Source of the DNA: Tubulanus polymorphus
Lineage: Eukaryota > Nemertea > Palaeonemertea > Tubulaniformes > Tubulanidae
DNA: 64,000 bases
Direction: 5' to 3'
NCBI RefSeq assembly: GCF_964204645.1
Contig: NC_134025.1
Span: 28,798,001 to 28,862,000 of the forward strand
Part shown: positions 50,599-64,000 of the stretch, one piece after another
How positions within the stretch are numbered: the first letter of the stretch is position 1
Layout of the letters: each line of letters begins with the position of its first letter
Made by a program: the position numbers and the translations under genes
The notes under the pieces: model-generated
Database searches by the model: none
What the model saw: the letters and a program-made list of their open reading frames with translations, nothing else
What the model was told of the DNA's origin: nothing

Positions 50599-51110
50599 CG
50601 TCAAACTGAGTTCTAGTTGTGCAATTATCTTTTCGGGATATGAACATTTTTAAATGAAATTCTGTGCTTGGAGATCACATCAAGCTCTTATTCGTCAGTG
50701 GTTTTAAATCGTGGATAAGGAAATTCATCGACCAGATTATTAGTTCATGTGAAATATTCATCTGAAATTTTTCTGAGAAAAATTAAAAACCAGTGACTCA
50801 GCAAATCCCTTGTTAAAATAAAATACAATTGTTTAATAGTATATTGCGATTTTGTCTGATTATTTCGCTGGTCAGTTACATAAGAATTTTAGTGGCTCCC
50901 AAATAGAAAGCGTGAACATCAATCCATGCTTTGGACATTGGACATTTTCATTATGCGAAGATTTGTAGGATTCGAACCCATGTCTGGAACCCATATTGTT
51001 TGTTGTGACTGTTTCGCATTGCGCATTGCCAGTTTTACTAAGTAGCGCTGTATACCGTACTAACGATGGAATGACTTATTTATTAATCATTGTTAATGTA
51101 TACCACAAGG
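50599..51110. other. RWDD1 3'UTR and CCDC174 5' region
   Basis: The RWDD1 3'UTR ends near 50840. The next ~270 bp should hold the CCDC174 promoter. A GGATTCGAACCC word at about 50967-50979 resembles a tRNA B box but no tRNA fold is present. Confidence 0.5.
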
Positions 51111-53468
<2,358 letters not shown>

Positions 53469-55027
53469 TATTATAATAATACAATACTGGATTTTGTAAA
53501 TAAAGTATGATATTTAAATTTATGATGAGAAATGAACTAGTTTTTGCTTTGAACGAGGTTTTGGCCCTTCTTGGTGTAAGACGCCAATGACGACTTCATG
53601 CAATACAAGAACTGATATCCCTACCATAATACGCTAGATGGCGCGTGAATCGTCCATTATCTGGATTGAAACGATTGTTTCTGTCATTAAAATGTCATAT
53701 CGGTTGGCAGTCGGAACTATGAAAAGCGAGGCATATAGAAATTCACATTCGCTTATTTTCACTTATCTTTAACATATATACTATAGCATTACAGAAGGAA
53801 AAGAAAGACCAATTCTTGAAAAAAGCTTTCCATGATTAATTCATCAAATACGGATTTCTATTGATTTTTTTCAACATGTTTTTTATGTCTGAACTACAAT
53901 TTTCAAAGCCAGAATAAATCCTCAATACCGTCATGTTGCAATAAGTGCTTGTTTTGGAAAATAAGTGCTGTAATGGAAATTTTAAAAACCCATCACGCGA
54001 CGGAATGTTTACCAAACGACACTCGGCTGTTTGTACGGTACCGTCTATTACAGATGCGGTTGTACCTTGCAAACTATGACTTGTTTTTGCTCTGTTTTCT
54101 ATATACGTTTATCCCTGATTATCGTGGACGATTTCTACTTTGAGCTATGATTATGAGTGGAATGAATGGAAATGAGACTAACTCTAACGATCCCAAAAAT
54201 TTCTTATCCCAGAATGGAGAGGTTTATGGCTGTGGTACAATCAATTTTTGTTACTCATTATTTGGCTTGGACGTTGAAGTTAGGGCCATAGAAGAAAACC
54301 AGTGCCAACGAACGTAGGAAAAAACAGATTTCAGTTTTCTACGCGAGATATTAAATTATCAAGTACAAGTCACAGCATTCTGTGGCAGAAAACAATGTAT
54401 TCCGGGAGGTTAAAAGTACACAGTCATTTGGATCATTAGGCCTACACTGTATAGGCAAATTCAAAAAATTCAGAGCGGGCCTTGAGATATATGGCATGAA
54501 TAAAATGAACTCTATTTAAGAAAACAACTTATGAATTCTTTTATTTTACTTTCTTTATTTTTGCTCTTTGTTGATAGAACCAATGACATTCATTTGAAAG
54601 GCGTATATATATCATTTTGTGTCAATGCGTGGTTAAATGAAGTCTAAAGACTTGCGGGTTTATTGTTCACCTGGTGACGCTGGTCATGATTTCATTTCTT
54701 GAATTCTATTGAATCTACGGCAGTAAATAGATCGAGAATTGACTCGATCGATTTCTGCTTAGTAGAAAGTGTTTCGTAAACAAAACAAGCAATATTGGAG
54801 GAATAAACTAACGAGTTAGGACGTTCGGCATTCGTCTTAGTCGTAATGATATAACAGAAACCACTCGGGGTTGCTCAAAATACATAAAAGGATATACGAG
54901 TCCCAGGTTTATGCTAAACTAACTGGATTATTGTTTTATTTTACAAAAAAAATTGATGGATATTTTGATAAGTATCTAAATATCGAGAACGGTGACACTC
55001 GAATAACGAAAAAAACTCATACGTGGA
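53469..55027. other. Intergenic region, CCDC174 to the cadherin-related gene
   Basis: About 1.5 kb of AT-rich DNA. I find no gene, RNA gene or clear repeat beyond the CCDC174 poly(A) site; short open frames here lack splice or family support. The promoter of the cadherin-related gene should be at its right end. Confidence 0.5.
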
Positions 55028-58000
55028 ATGGCGTTTAAATCAGTGATATCTTGTGGAATATGGCTACTGTACATCTTACAAATATCTTTCGCTCAAATAG
55101 TTACAGGTAAAATAATCATCGATGGGATTTTGTTAAGTTCAATTTAACTTTCTAAGCAATTTTGAAGTTTAATTATCATCGTTGTTGTATGTGCCTTTCC
55201 ATTAAGATTATTTCTGTTGGATTATAAAATGCGTTCCTATTTTCATACGACAGATACGTACGTGGATTTGTTTAACCCGTCTATGCCATCAGGCGCTTTA
55301 TCAAATGGTCAAACACGGACGATCTACGGCAGCGTCACCATAGGAAACAATGGCCAATACATCCCATCAGGTGAATAATCAGTCAATCAGCCCATAGACT
55401 CTAAACTCCCATGATCAGCCCCAGGAACACTTTCTGAACGTATCATCTCTCTGCGAACATCTATAACATTGAGACAATGCAGTTATCATCTGATTTTCTA
55501 ACTATACGTATTCTGATTTTCAGCCACAAACATTTTCCCCGCATTTGTCGTGTGTTCGCTTTTAGACATGGATTTAACGGGGCCCCCTAGTCCAATTCCA
55601 ACTGCAGGAATGACTGTGGCGTATAGGCCAACCAGTGCTGTGAACTGGGGAATATTGGGCAACAGAAAATCGAGGCGAAATATACAGTTCACTTTTGCAG
55701 TCCCTGCTGATCCGGGCCTTTGTCGCGATTGTCAGTATTTATGTATCCATGTTCGATCGCCCCTTTCTACAACTGATAACAATGCAGAAAACAACTGGGG
55801 ATGTGAACTTATACAACCAGCCTTGTCGTGTGACGTAGGTAGGTAGGAAGAAACTATACTTTTTGACGCGTGGTTTTTTTCAAATCTTTTTTTATGCTTT
55901 TATCGAGCGTTCGGTGCATATCGTTAAATCTTCAATCACTCAAACTTATTGAATACATTTCAATGAAAGATTGAATGACTTTCACCTGTTTCGCTTGTTT
56001 ATGATTGTAAAATATTTCAACTAAGCTAGGTAATAAACTAATGTTCTTATATAGTTTAATTCGAGCATATAGCTTGAGTTCTCTAAGAATCAAAACAGGT
56101 TCCTCACCTCAAACACAGATTTTAAAAACCGCGATTTCAACTACGTAGATACTGCTGAGCTTTTTGTACGCGTGTTATTCATCAAAACAACATTCAAATC
56201 GGTTCCAATAATACTCATATATGATTTTTGTACGGTTTTATTCGCATTACTGAGAAATGGCGGTTGCTTTGCATTTTAGATTTGGAACTACGGTCAACAA
56301 CTTTACCCCCAAAACTATTCGAGTGGCAGGATGTCTCCTCGGCATTCTCAGTTATAATAAAAGGAAGTAAATCCATAAGCGCTGTAACCGGGACTAGAGC
56401 GAATTACGAAATAACGACATTTTATTCAGCCAGTCAGACGCCTTGTACGGCTAATCAACCTGTACCCGATGGATGCCTGGCAGCTTCTTTGGGTAACATT
56501 ACAAACACGTTTACACTGGCGTCCAGACAGGTCAGCACTAATGGTATCTCGACCACTACTCTTACAGGTATAATAACACTTTCCAAAAAAACTTATACAT
56601 CACAACATAATAATCAACCCACTCCAATCAATTGAAAGTGAAGCCAATACGATATTCAATATATATTAAATCGGCGGTGTTTATCTCAACCATCATTCTA
56701 AAATGTCTTCGTGACCTGTTTCACATAATCGGCGAATAATGATTTTGTTATATCGTTATTATGAATCTCATCCGAAACATTTTCATAGTGATTGAATTAT
56801 GTATCTATCTATTTGATTACCGTATCGGTGCTAATTCTACAAAAATGTGTACCGAATATAAAACGTTCTGTTGGTTTTATACTCAGAATGTAATTTCAAC
56901 TATTTTTTTGTAATTATTTTCTAGGTTCTATAGTTTATTCAGCATTGAGCACGGCTGCACTTTGCAACAGGAAACCGTTATATGTGTGTACTGTGGTGTC
57001 GAACTCGACAGCATCCAGCTGGAGTGAAATGGACACAAAAACAGCTAATAACCAAAAATGTAACGAAATCACTAGTCGTAGATGCAAACAGGGTTTGTAT
57101 TCAAATCTTAATATCAAATCAAATCAGAAACTTAAATTTGATCTTTAATCAAATATTATCAAAGACAATTTTTATGTTGTGAAAATAGCCGCAGCCAGAG
57201 TAGGTCTCGCATTCTCGAACCTATGACCAGCCGGCTTCAAGTGCCTTCACCTAACAGCTGGACTGTGGTAACTAATTGACAGAGTTTGCCTTGAAACCGG
57301 CGTGTGTGGCGACTCTTTTCACTAGCCATAACCTATAATTCTCTGATAATAATGGTTTTCATTCATACATTTTCTTATTTTAAATTGAAGATCCAACGAT
57401 TGATCAAGTTGTGCCAACTGCAACCTGTTTAATTAACGGCAAACAAAATGAAATCGATGTTGCGTTCGAAATATTGAATAAAGACAGAGCGGCAATTACA
57501 AATAAAGAATTTCTGTACATCGATGCGGCAAATACAAATTTTGAAGTGGAAGGTTATTTGACAAACGCAGCCACAATCCCGCCCGATGCGACAACTACGA
57601 TATCCACGCATGCCCTAACGACGGCAGCGCCACTAAGCGGCGGTATCGATAACGTCAATACAAAAATAACGTCAACTGGAAAAGCTACTAACGTTAATGT
57701 AAACGTCAAATGTCAAGATATCACTCACGTCTGCGCAAAACTGAAAAAAGGTTCGAATCCATCGTATTTTGATATTGATGGAAGTAACAATTACTCGTGT
57801 TCGGCCGATGCCACTTACTTCAACGACAAGAAGTCATGTGATCCAGGTATGAACCAATAGCAGCAATGATTTTTAACATTTCATTTGATGTGTTTTTACA
57901 ATTGCTATGATAACCAAAATCATCACAATTCCAACGCAGAAAGCTGTTCGGGAATGGCTTTTCGACATAGATGGAGAAAGTTAAAATGAATCTTTTTTTG

Positions 58001-61000
58001 ATATTTCAGATATTTCGTTAACGCTTTCAAATCTAGTTTCAAAGCGACTGGCAACAGATGCTCCGTTAAGTAATTCATACGCTGTTGATTTGACGTTTGA
58101 CGTAGCTTTTTCGAACGTCGCTACGAATGCTAAACCATCCGACGGAAACAACGTGTTGGCGCCTTGCGGAGCGTACGACAATTTTAAGTTAGTAGCGGGA
58201 ATCGTGGATTCGGATTTGACGGCTTCACGAGCCGCGAATGTATGCGGTACATTACAGACGTATACTCTTACAGCTCCAGCCGCAACTCTGAAATCTAAAC
58301 TGAATCCGGGAGATGCAGCATTGACCGTTACAGGTTAGCAGAATGTCCAGAAGCCTTTTTTTCAAATGCATGTATAAAATTCCATGGTCAAATATGAAAT
58401 CATATTAGAAATGCTTTCATGATTTTCTCCACGAGCATAGCCTATACAGACTCCAAAACCCGACCACCGTGAAACAAGTGTATCTATTGTAGAATACATT
58501 TTGTATCATGTCGTATCTATATATTTTCACAGGAATCCCAGACATAAAGAATTTACAATTGACAGAAGAATCGTGTCTTAAACCCAAATACGCGTGTGTT
58601 TGTGTATTACCTGTGGCGGCATCATTCTGGACAGACGCTGATATGACAAATAACTACGACTGTCATATCATTAAACAGGACTGCGGACCAAGTATGAGGA
58701 CGAAATGAGAAACTTTTTTGTTCACATAAACCTGTATGATTGTAACTATCATGAATATATTATTGTTATAGCATTGAATAATTTGCCAAATGACACGTGT
58801 GTATATGAGAATGCAACGGCGGAAAGTATTGTGTTTAATATTGATGCGTCCGATCCTGATAACGACAAAATCACCTGGCACTGGTATGTTACTCCAACGG
58901 GCGGCATGTTTGAAATGAAACCAGCGGACAGTAAGTCGTGTTGTTTACATCGCTTTGGTCGTAATTTTATCGAATTTAAAAACTGAATGAAAATCGGTTT
59001 ATTTTAGGCGGTATAATACGTCATATCGCGGATCCAAAGTTCGACTACGAAACAACGAAAGAATATAAAATCCATGTTCTGATAACTGATGGTAAAAATC
59101 TCGGTGTTACTGGTACATTAACCGTGTGCGTTATTGATGACAACGAACCACCGAAATTTGTGAATCTCCCCGCTGAAATCAGTGTACCAGAAAATCAATT
59201 ACACCAAGCAACTATATTCGACGTTAGTAGCTACTATCTATTCTAGAATTTCAACCCAATTGATATCGCTACCAACTGAATTTTGCGTTATATTTCAAGG
59301 TTGATGTTACCGATGACGAAAATGACGTAGTCACATTTTCGATGACGTCAGATCCTGCAGACGGGATGAATAGATTCTTCATCGATCCAAGTAGGCCTTC
59401 GATCACTATGCCTTCTATAAATGAATGAATACTTGTAATTCAGTCAAATTGAATCTTGGTTTACTTTGGTTTCCAATTTCATAATCGAAATCACTATTTT
59501 CCATTTTCCAGGTTCTGGAGCAATTTTTGTAAACGAAACCGCTGGAATTAACTACGAATATTTGTGGAATAATTATCTACCAGATCCGCAATACTTATTG
59601 AATGTTTCCGCTTGCGACGCTCGCGGTGCTTGTGCTACCCAGATAGTTACGATAAAAGTCATTGATGTAAATGAAGTTCCATACTTTTCGCCGAATAAAT
59701 CGGTTTACTTTGAAATCAAAGAAAACCCTACAGTAAGTAATAGCCAGTATATAATAGTCGGCCAAAACTAGAATCAATTTCTTAGTACATGAACGTGACG
59801 TTTTTATACTACATTTTAGTGGAAGGCACCGTGCACCAAATGGAATCCTTTGGTCTATCAAATTCAAGCTGGTTTCGATATCGATATGTTTGGAACTGTA
59901 CGAGATGAACTTTTCTATTCGATTTACGAGAAAAAATATTCGAACGGTTTTAATCAAGCACCCCCTACAGGCTTGGACGTGTGTACATCGATCGCCATTG
60001 ATTATGAAAGCAGAACACTTCCACGTATTTTCTATTTAGGTAATTTCGCCGCTAATGGACTTCATACTCTACGCATTGTATATTTTGGAAATATGGATCG
60101 CTCCTCAATTTTCTTCAATTTCAGATTTCGCCGTAAAAGATTCCGGTTTTAGTAATCAGGGTGACAAGAAAGCGATCGTTCCACTGACTGGGATTTACCA
60201 GTTGAAAATATTCGTCCAAAACGTTTGCGACCATTCTGCGGGTTTTTCTGGATCATATACCGCGACTATCGATGAGAATACACCCGTAGGTACAACCGTA
60301 ACTCGGGTTACTGCTAACGACAACGATCTGTGGCTTTATGGAGAGTTTTGGTTCTTCGTCGATCCTACAAACGTCGCTTCTAAGTATTTCGAAACGAGAA
60401 GACGCAGTCGAACCACCGCTGATGTGATCGTTAAATCCCCGATCGACGCCGAAGTGTATCCGACCATTGACGTACCCGTAAAAACACGTGACTATTGCGA
60501 TATAGAGGCGTCTACGATACTGAAAGTAACTGTCATTAATCTGAACGACAACAGGCCAATTTTCAGCAAAGACTTATACAACTGGGAGACATCAAGCACC
60601 TCTAGATTGAGTACAACCGTTGGCCAATTATTCGCCACAGACCGAGATAACGGTATAAATATATATATAAGTCACTAATTCACCATGTGTCCATGTTTCG
60701 TAACTGGTCACATTTTTCTATTCAAGGGGATCAAGCTACTTTGACTTACGAGATTTTACATCACGCCAGAATGTTTCACGTAGATCCGAAATCCGGTATA
60801 GTTTCAACCTTACAGAATCCTATGTTGCCGTATCATAAATATGTTCTGTATTCGGTGGCAAATGATAACAACCCTCGAGGAAATCTAAAATCGCTGTAAG
60901 TGATATCAAAATAATAAAATGATGATGTAATTTATCGGCTTTTACAAACAAATCTTCTCATATTTCTGTTCTTTGTAGAGTGGTGACGATAAGAATTGAC

Positions 61001-61900
61001 ACATATAATGAGTGTGAAGTTTTAACGAGTTGGTCGACTCAACAAGATCCGCCATATTTCACTGCAGCAAATATCCAATTATTTCTAACCAATCTCAGAC
61101 CGTTGTGTTTTCCATGTGTGGCCCGTTTACATAATATTACCACTGTCAACAGGTACATTTTCGAAAAAACCTTACCGATCAATGATTTAACAGAAGTCAC
61201 CAAACATTTTTATCCTTCGTAAATTTCTAGCAAAGCCGTTTTGTTGGTATATTTCCTGAAAGATGACAGTACGAATCTGCTCGGAAATATCGGACGACCA
61301 AAAGAATTTCTTTCAAACGTGACCGTCATGAGTATCGTGAATGGTAAAAATTTAGCCGTTTACGGCGCCACGAAAGTGGTCAACACATGCGGAACTGCTC
61401 CGCAGGACTCGTCGACCAACAACTGGTTGATTGATACAATAGAAGGAAATATGATGCTCGGGTTTTTGTTATCGATAGCTTTGACATTATGGCTCAGCGC
61501 AATAGTCGCAATAGGCTTGAAATTGAGTGTCTTATATTGCGTGAGCCGAGATAAATTATCGTAAGTTTTGATAACATTATTTTTCAGTTTCAAAGTTTCT
61601 CGCGTCGTAATCATAACCATCGTTTACTCTTCTAGGCACAGACTCGATACCCCATTTTTAGCGGAGGGAGATTTAGATAAGAAATCGAAGCAACAAGATG
61701 AACCGATAAGTAATGAATTTAGACAACCAGAACAACCTGGTAAATAGACTTGATGCCACTCTAAATATCCATGTCTAAATCTACTGCAGTTTTTCGTATC
61801 AATTTATTTCTTCTTTCCAGATAAGCTACAAATATTAGACTTCCGTTATGCTGAACGACCCCTAGTGGCTAATCAATTATTACCCGATGTCAACACGTAG
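55028..61900 (+). CDS. Cadherin-repeat type I membrane protein with four Cys-ended N-terminal modules
   Basis: Nineteen exons join in phase: 55028-55106, 55254-55370, 55524-55838, 56280-56567, 56925-57092, 57391-57846, 58010-58333, 58533-58691, 58772-58930, 59008-59222, 59300-59390, 59512-59732, 59820-60039, 60125-60652, 60727-60895, 60979-61152, 61231-61560, 61636-61739 and 61821-61900, about 1398 residues. Order: signal peptide (ISCGIWLLYILQISFAQ); four ~120-180-residue modules each ending D..NN..C.......C (NNWGCELIQPALSC, NNQKCNEITSRRC, NNYSCSADATYFNDKKSC, NNYDCHIIKQDC); about five cadherin repeats with DNEPPKF, DVNEVPYF and LNDNRPIF linkers; a membrane segment (MLGFLLSIALTLWLSAIVAI); and a ~90-residue cytoplasmic tail without a catenin site I recognise. 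It is likely a calcium-dependent adhesion or receptor protein. The module type may be DUF11-like but I cannot name it. AATAAA at 61990-61995. Confidence 0.8.
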
Positions 61901-62674
61901 GTTGCACGAATAAACACAGAATTAATTTCGTTACTTTTTATACATCACGCTTACATTGTTACTGTTGATATCGCGAGTAAATTATTGTAAATAAAACCTA
62001 TGATTTATGGAAGTGAGACGCAAAGGGATTTTTTATTTGCATTTCATATGTTTTTAATTAAGTGATATTACATGGGTGATATTAGAACTGTCCCGATATA
62101 ATGGTTTGCATATAGTGGAATATTCGTTACTACGAACTTCGGGGACCAGAAAATCTCATCGTAATAACAGACAGTTCGTTTTATTTATTCACAGTAAAAA
62201 TTGATAGAAATTTCTCATTTTTAAACTATTTTTGATTCGTTACATCTGAGTTCTTTTTAATGAGGTTCTACTATGTTTCACGGATGGATGGATGCGTAAA
62301 TGATTAGATTCAACTATTGTATTACCAAATACGAATAAAATGATGTTTCCACAAAAAATGAAGTACTTTCGATGTTAATTAATTTTCTCTTACAATGGCG
62401 TTTAAGTGAGTGAGATGCGAAACGCGAACGTTGACAGTGATTTATTAAATCTCCACAAATATTGATTGCGGTATAAATATGTGATGATGTAAGTATGAGA
62501 ACTGTCGAGGGATATCGCACAGGCAGACGGTGGAGTATACACACTCAGCGCCGCATCGTCGTTGAATATCTCGCTGAAATTTACCGCCGTCGTCGCCGCT
62601 GCCGTCGATGGAATTTCAATTTTTTAGCGCCATGAAATAAAACAACGTAGGAATAATAAAAGCCGCTAACTTTA
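61901..62674. other. 3'UTR of the cadherin-related gene and intergenic DNA
   Basis: After the poly(A) signal at 61990-61995 no gene is seen. A CG-rich patch at about 62540-62620 (GCCGTCGTCGCCGCTGCCGTCG) stands out from AT-rich surroundings and may be the promoter or 5'UTR of the next gene. Confidence 0.4.
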
Positions 62675-62725
62675 ATGAAAAAAATGCACGCAAGAATTGG
62701 AATTATTTTGCTATTCTCTTCAACG
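62675..62725 (+). CDS. Possible first coding exon of a secreted or membrane protein, rest beyond the window
   Basis: ATGAAAAAAATGCACG opens 17 codons (MKKMHARIGIILLFSST) that look like the start of a signal peptide, ending at a good donor (ACG|gtaagg) in phase 0. It follows a CG-rich patch. No matching downstream exon was found before 64000, so the gene would have a first intron over 1.2 kb. Confidence 0.3.
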
Positions 62726-64000
62726 GTAAGGTTTAGAAATAGTTATCATAAGAGAAAAATCACTTAAATTCAAGAATTGTTTAGATTTTCCTAAATGCCT
62801 ATAAGCATTTGTCATATTTATGATGAGAAAAGATTTGATTTTTGTAAATCTCGTTAAAATGAGTGCATTTCATTTCGCGTAACTATTTGTTGAAATCGGC
62901 CTTCATTACGTGAGTGCACTTCACTGGAATCTATATGAAAAGATCCCGGATTCGATTCCAATGGATGAAAATGAAATTGACCTTTCATTCAGAGGATGCC
63001 GAGAGTTGAATAAGTACATGTAGCGAATTCTAAGGAGACTTTTGACACTATTAACTACAGAAAATGAGGTGCTGAATAAAAATCTAGTATATTGCATATT
63101 TTGGCAAAGTGTTCATTACTGGCAATTATTGAGATGGTGAAAAACTACTCAACATTTTATTAGACACCCAATTATCGCCCATTGACGATGTAAGCAAAAT
63201 TGAATTGGCCAATTAAATTCCTCCGGAAGCCAATTATAATCTATCGGTGTTAAGTGTGATTTGAAGGTTATTTGAGAAAGATAGAGTCGTTTAATGTCTA
63301 GATTTGAGAATACTCTTGCAAGCAACCGGACTTAAGTATTGACGTGAGCCGTTTTCGCCGCGTCTATTGCGTGGTATGAAATAATACGAACAGTTGTTTA
63401 TAGCACTTAAACACGAACTGTTTGAATAATACATGGATAAACCTGGTTAGCCATTATTGATCTCTCATGATTTATTGATTGATAAAAAAGCGTATAGTAA
63501 CCGATTTCAATCGCAAACCGGAACCATAAAAGGAATTCTACCAGTTCTTAGAGTTTCTCTGTTAATTAATGCTAGTACCTGGAATAAGATTACTTATTGA
63601 TAAGATGTTATAATTAGCGAAAATGTTGCGGATATCAGTCTTGCTCTGTTGAAAAGAATGTATTATCAATAATTTAAAAAGATTCTAGGAGCTGCCAGCG
63701 ATATTTCAAGTCCCCATTCGTTTTTTTTTCTCACTGCGAATAAGAGTATATCACATCTCATAAAGAGAAGTGAAAGTGGCGACAAAAATGTCAAGCTCCT
63801 TATAAAGCTTTTATTCTAAGGACGATGGAATTCTCGTCCAGTTGACAACAAAACTAGATTGATCAAATTTCATCTGGTTTTTTTTCCTATTCTACGCTAA
63901 GCTGTGCTGTGGCTGCTGTATTCATTACGTCACGATCTTTCAATCAACTAATCTACGTTACCTTTCACCGAATATGGAAACCGGAAGTGAATGAGCGGAA
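62726..64000. other. Unassigned DNA at the right edge
   Basis: No open frame, RNA gene or clear repeat can be supported. It may be the first intron of the gene suggested at 62675. Confidence 0.4.

Noticed and set aside
50960-50985. Second tRNA-like GGATTCGAACCC word
   Set aside because: Isolated B-box word without cloverleaf support; it lies in the CCDC174 upstream region.
53836-54143. Two overlapping open frames of 64-78 codons on opposite strands between CCDC174 and the cadherin-related gene
   Set aside because: No family resemblance, no splice context, ordinary AT-rich composition; chance frames.
57190-57315. Reverse-oriented tRNA-like or SINE-like stretch in an intron of the cadherin-related gene
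   Set aside because: Some words look like tRNA arms in reverse (CGAACC, GGTTTCAAGG type) but no full structure or flanking duplication was found.

Overview
This 64 kb window is nuclear DNA of an animal. The genes are rich in introns with GT/AG borders, the intergenic DNA is AT-rich, and most products have clear bilaterian orthologues. The repeats (PIF/Harbinger, piggyBac-like and pogo-like elements, short palindromic elements) and the cadherin-related protein would suit a marine invertebrate, perhaps a lophotrochozoan, but the sequence alone does not fix the phylum.

Layout: (1) 1-995 (-) holds the 5' exons of a GH3 beta-xylosidase-like gene that runs off the left edge. (2) 1519-4026 (+) PSMD13. 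(3) 4214-5041 (-) TMEM186. (4) 5565-6762 (+) TAF12, with a piggyBac-like MITE in its last intron. (5) 7159-9666 (+) GORASP2 (GRASP55/65). (6) 11099-11728 (-) ZCRB1. (7) 13277-34429 (+) a ninein-type centrosomal or microtubule-anchoring gene of about 21 kb. (8) 35519-37203 and 43411-45565 (+) two tandem SDR oxidoreductase copies, with a 5.47 kb PIF/Harbinger transposon (37687-43156) between them. (9) 45931-48754 (-) WDR77/MEP50. (10) 48981-50598 (+) RWDD1. (11) 51111-53468 (+) CCDC174. (12) 55028-61900 (+) an undescribed-looking cadherin-repeat membrane protein with four Cys-ended N-terminal modules. (13) 62675 onward, a possible first exon of a further gene.

The genes are mostly unrelated housekeeping functions (proteasome, TFIID/SAGA, Golgi stacking, minor spliceosome, methylosome) packed in head-to-head or tail-to-tail pairs. 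Several pairs probably share bidirectional promoters or very short 3' intergenic gaps.

The most interesting system is the ninein locus. I can join by splice phase at least five possible protein starts (13277, 15894, 17690, 23556, 26189) to one shared coiled-coil body, and an alternative Cys-rich terminal exon (32715-33314). The coiled coil is partly built from phase-0 exons of exactly 105 nt (35 residues, five heptads), plus others of 84 and 126 nt. One alternative first exon carries a 51-bp x 16 coding minisatellite and a PP1-docking-like motif. This looks like a modular gene for making many ninein isoforms with different targeting heads. All exon joins were read by eye from splice sites and phase and have not been checked against transcripts.
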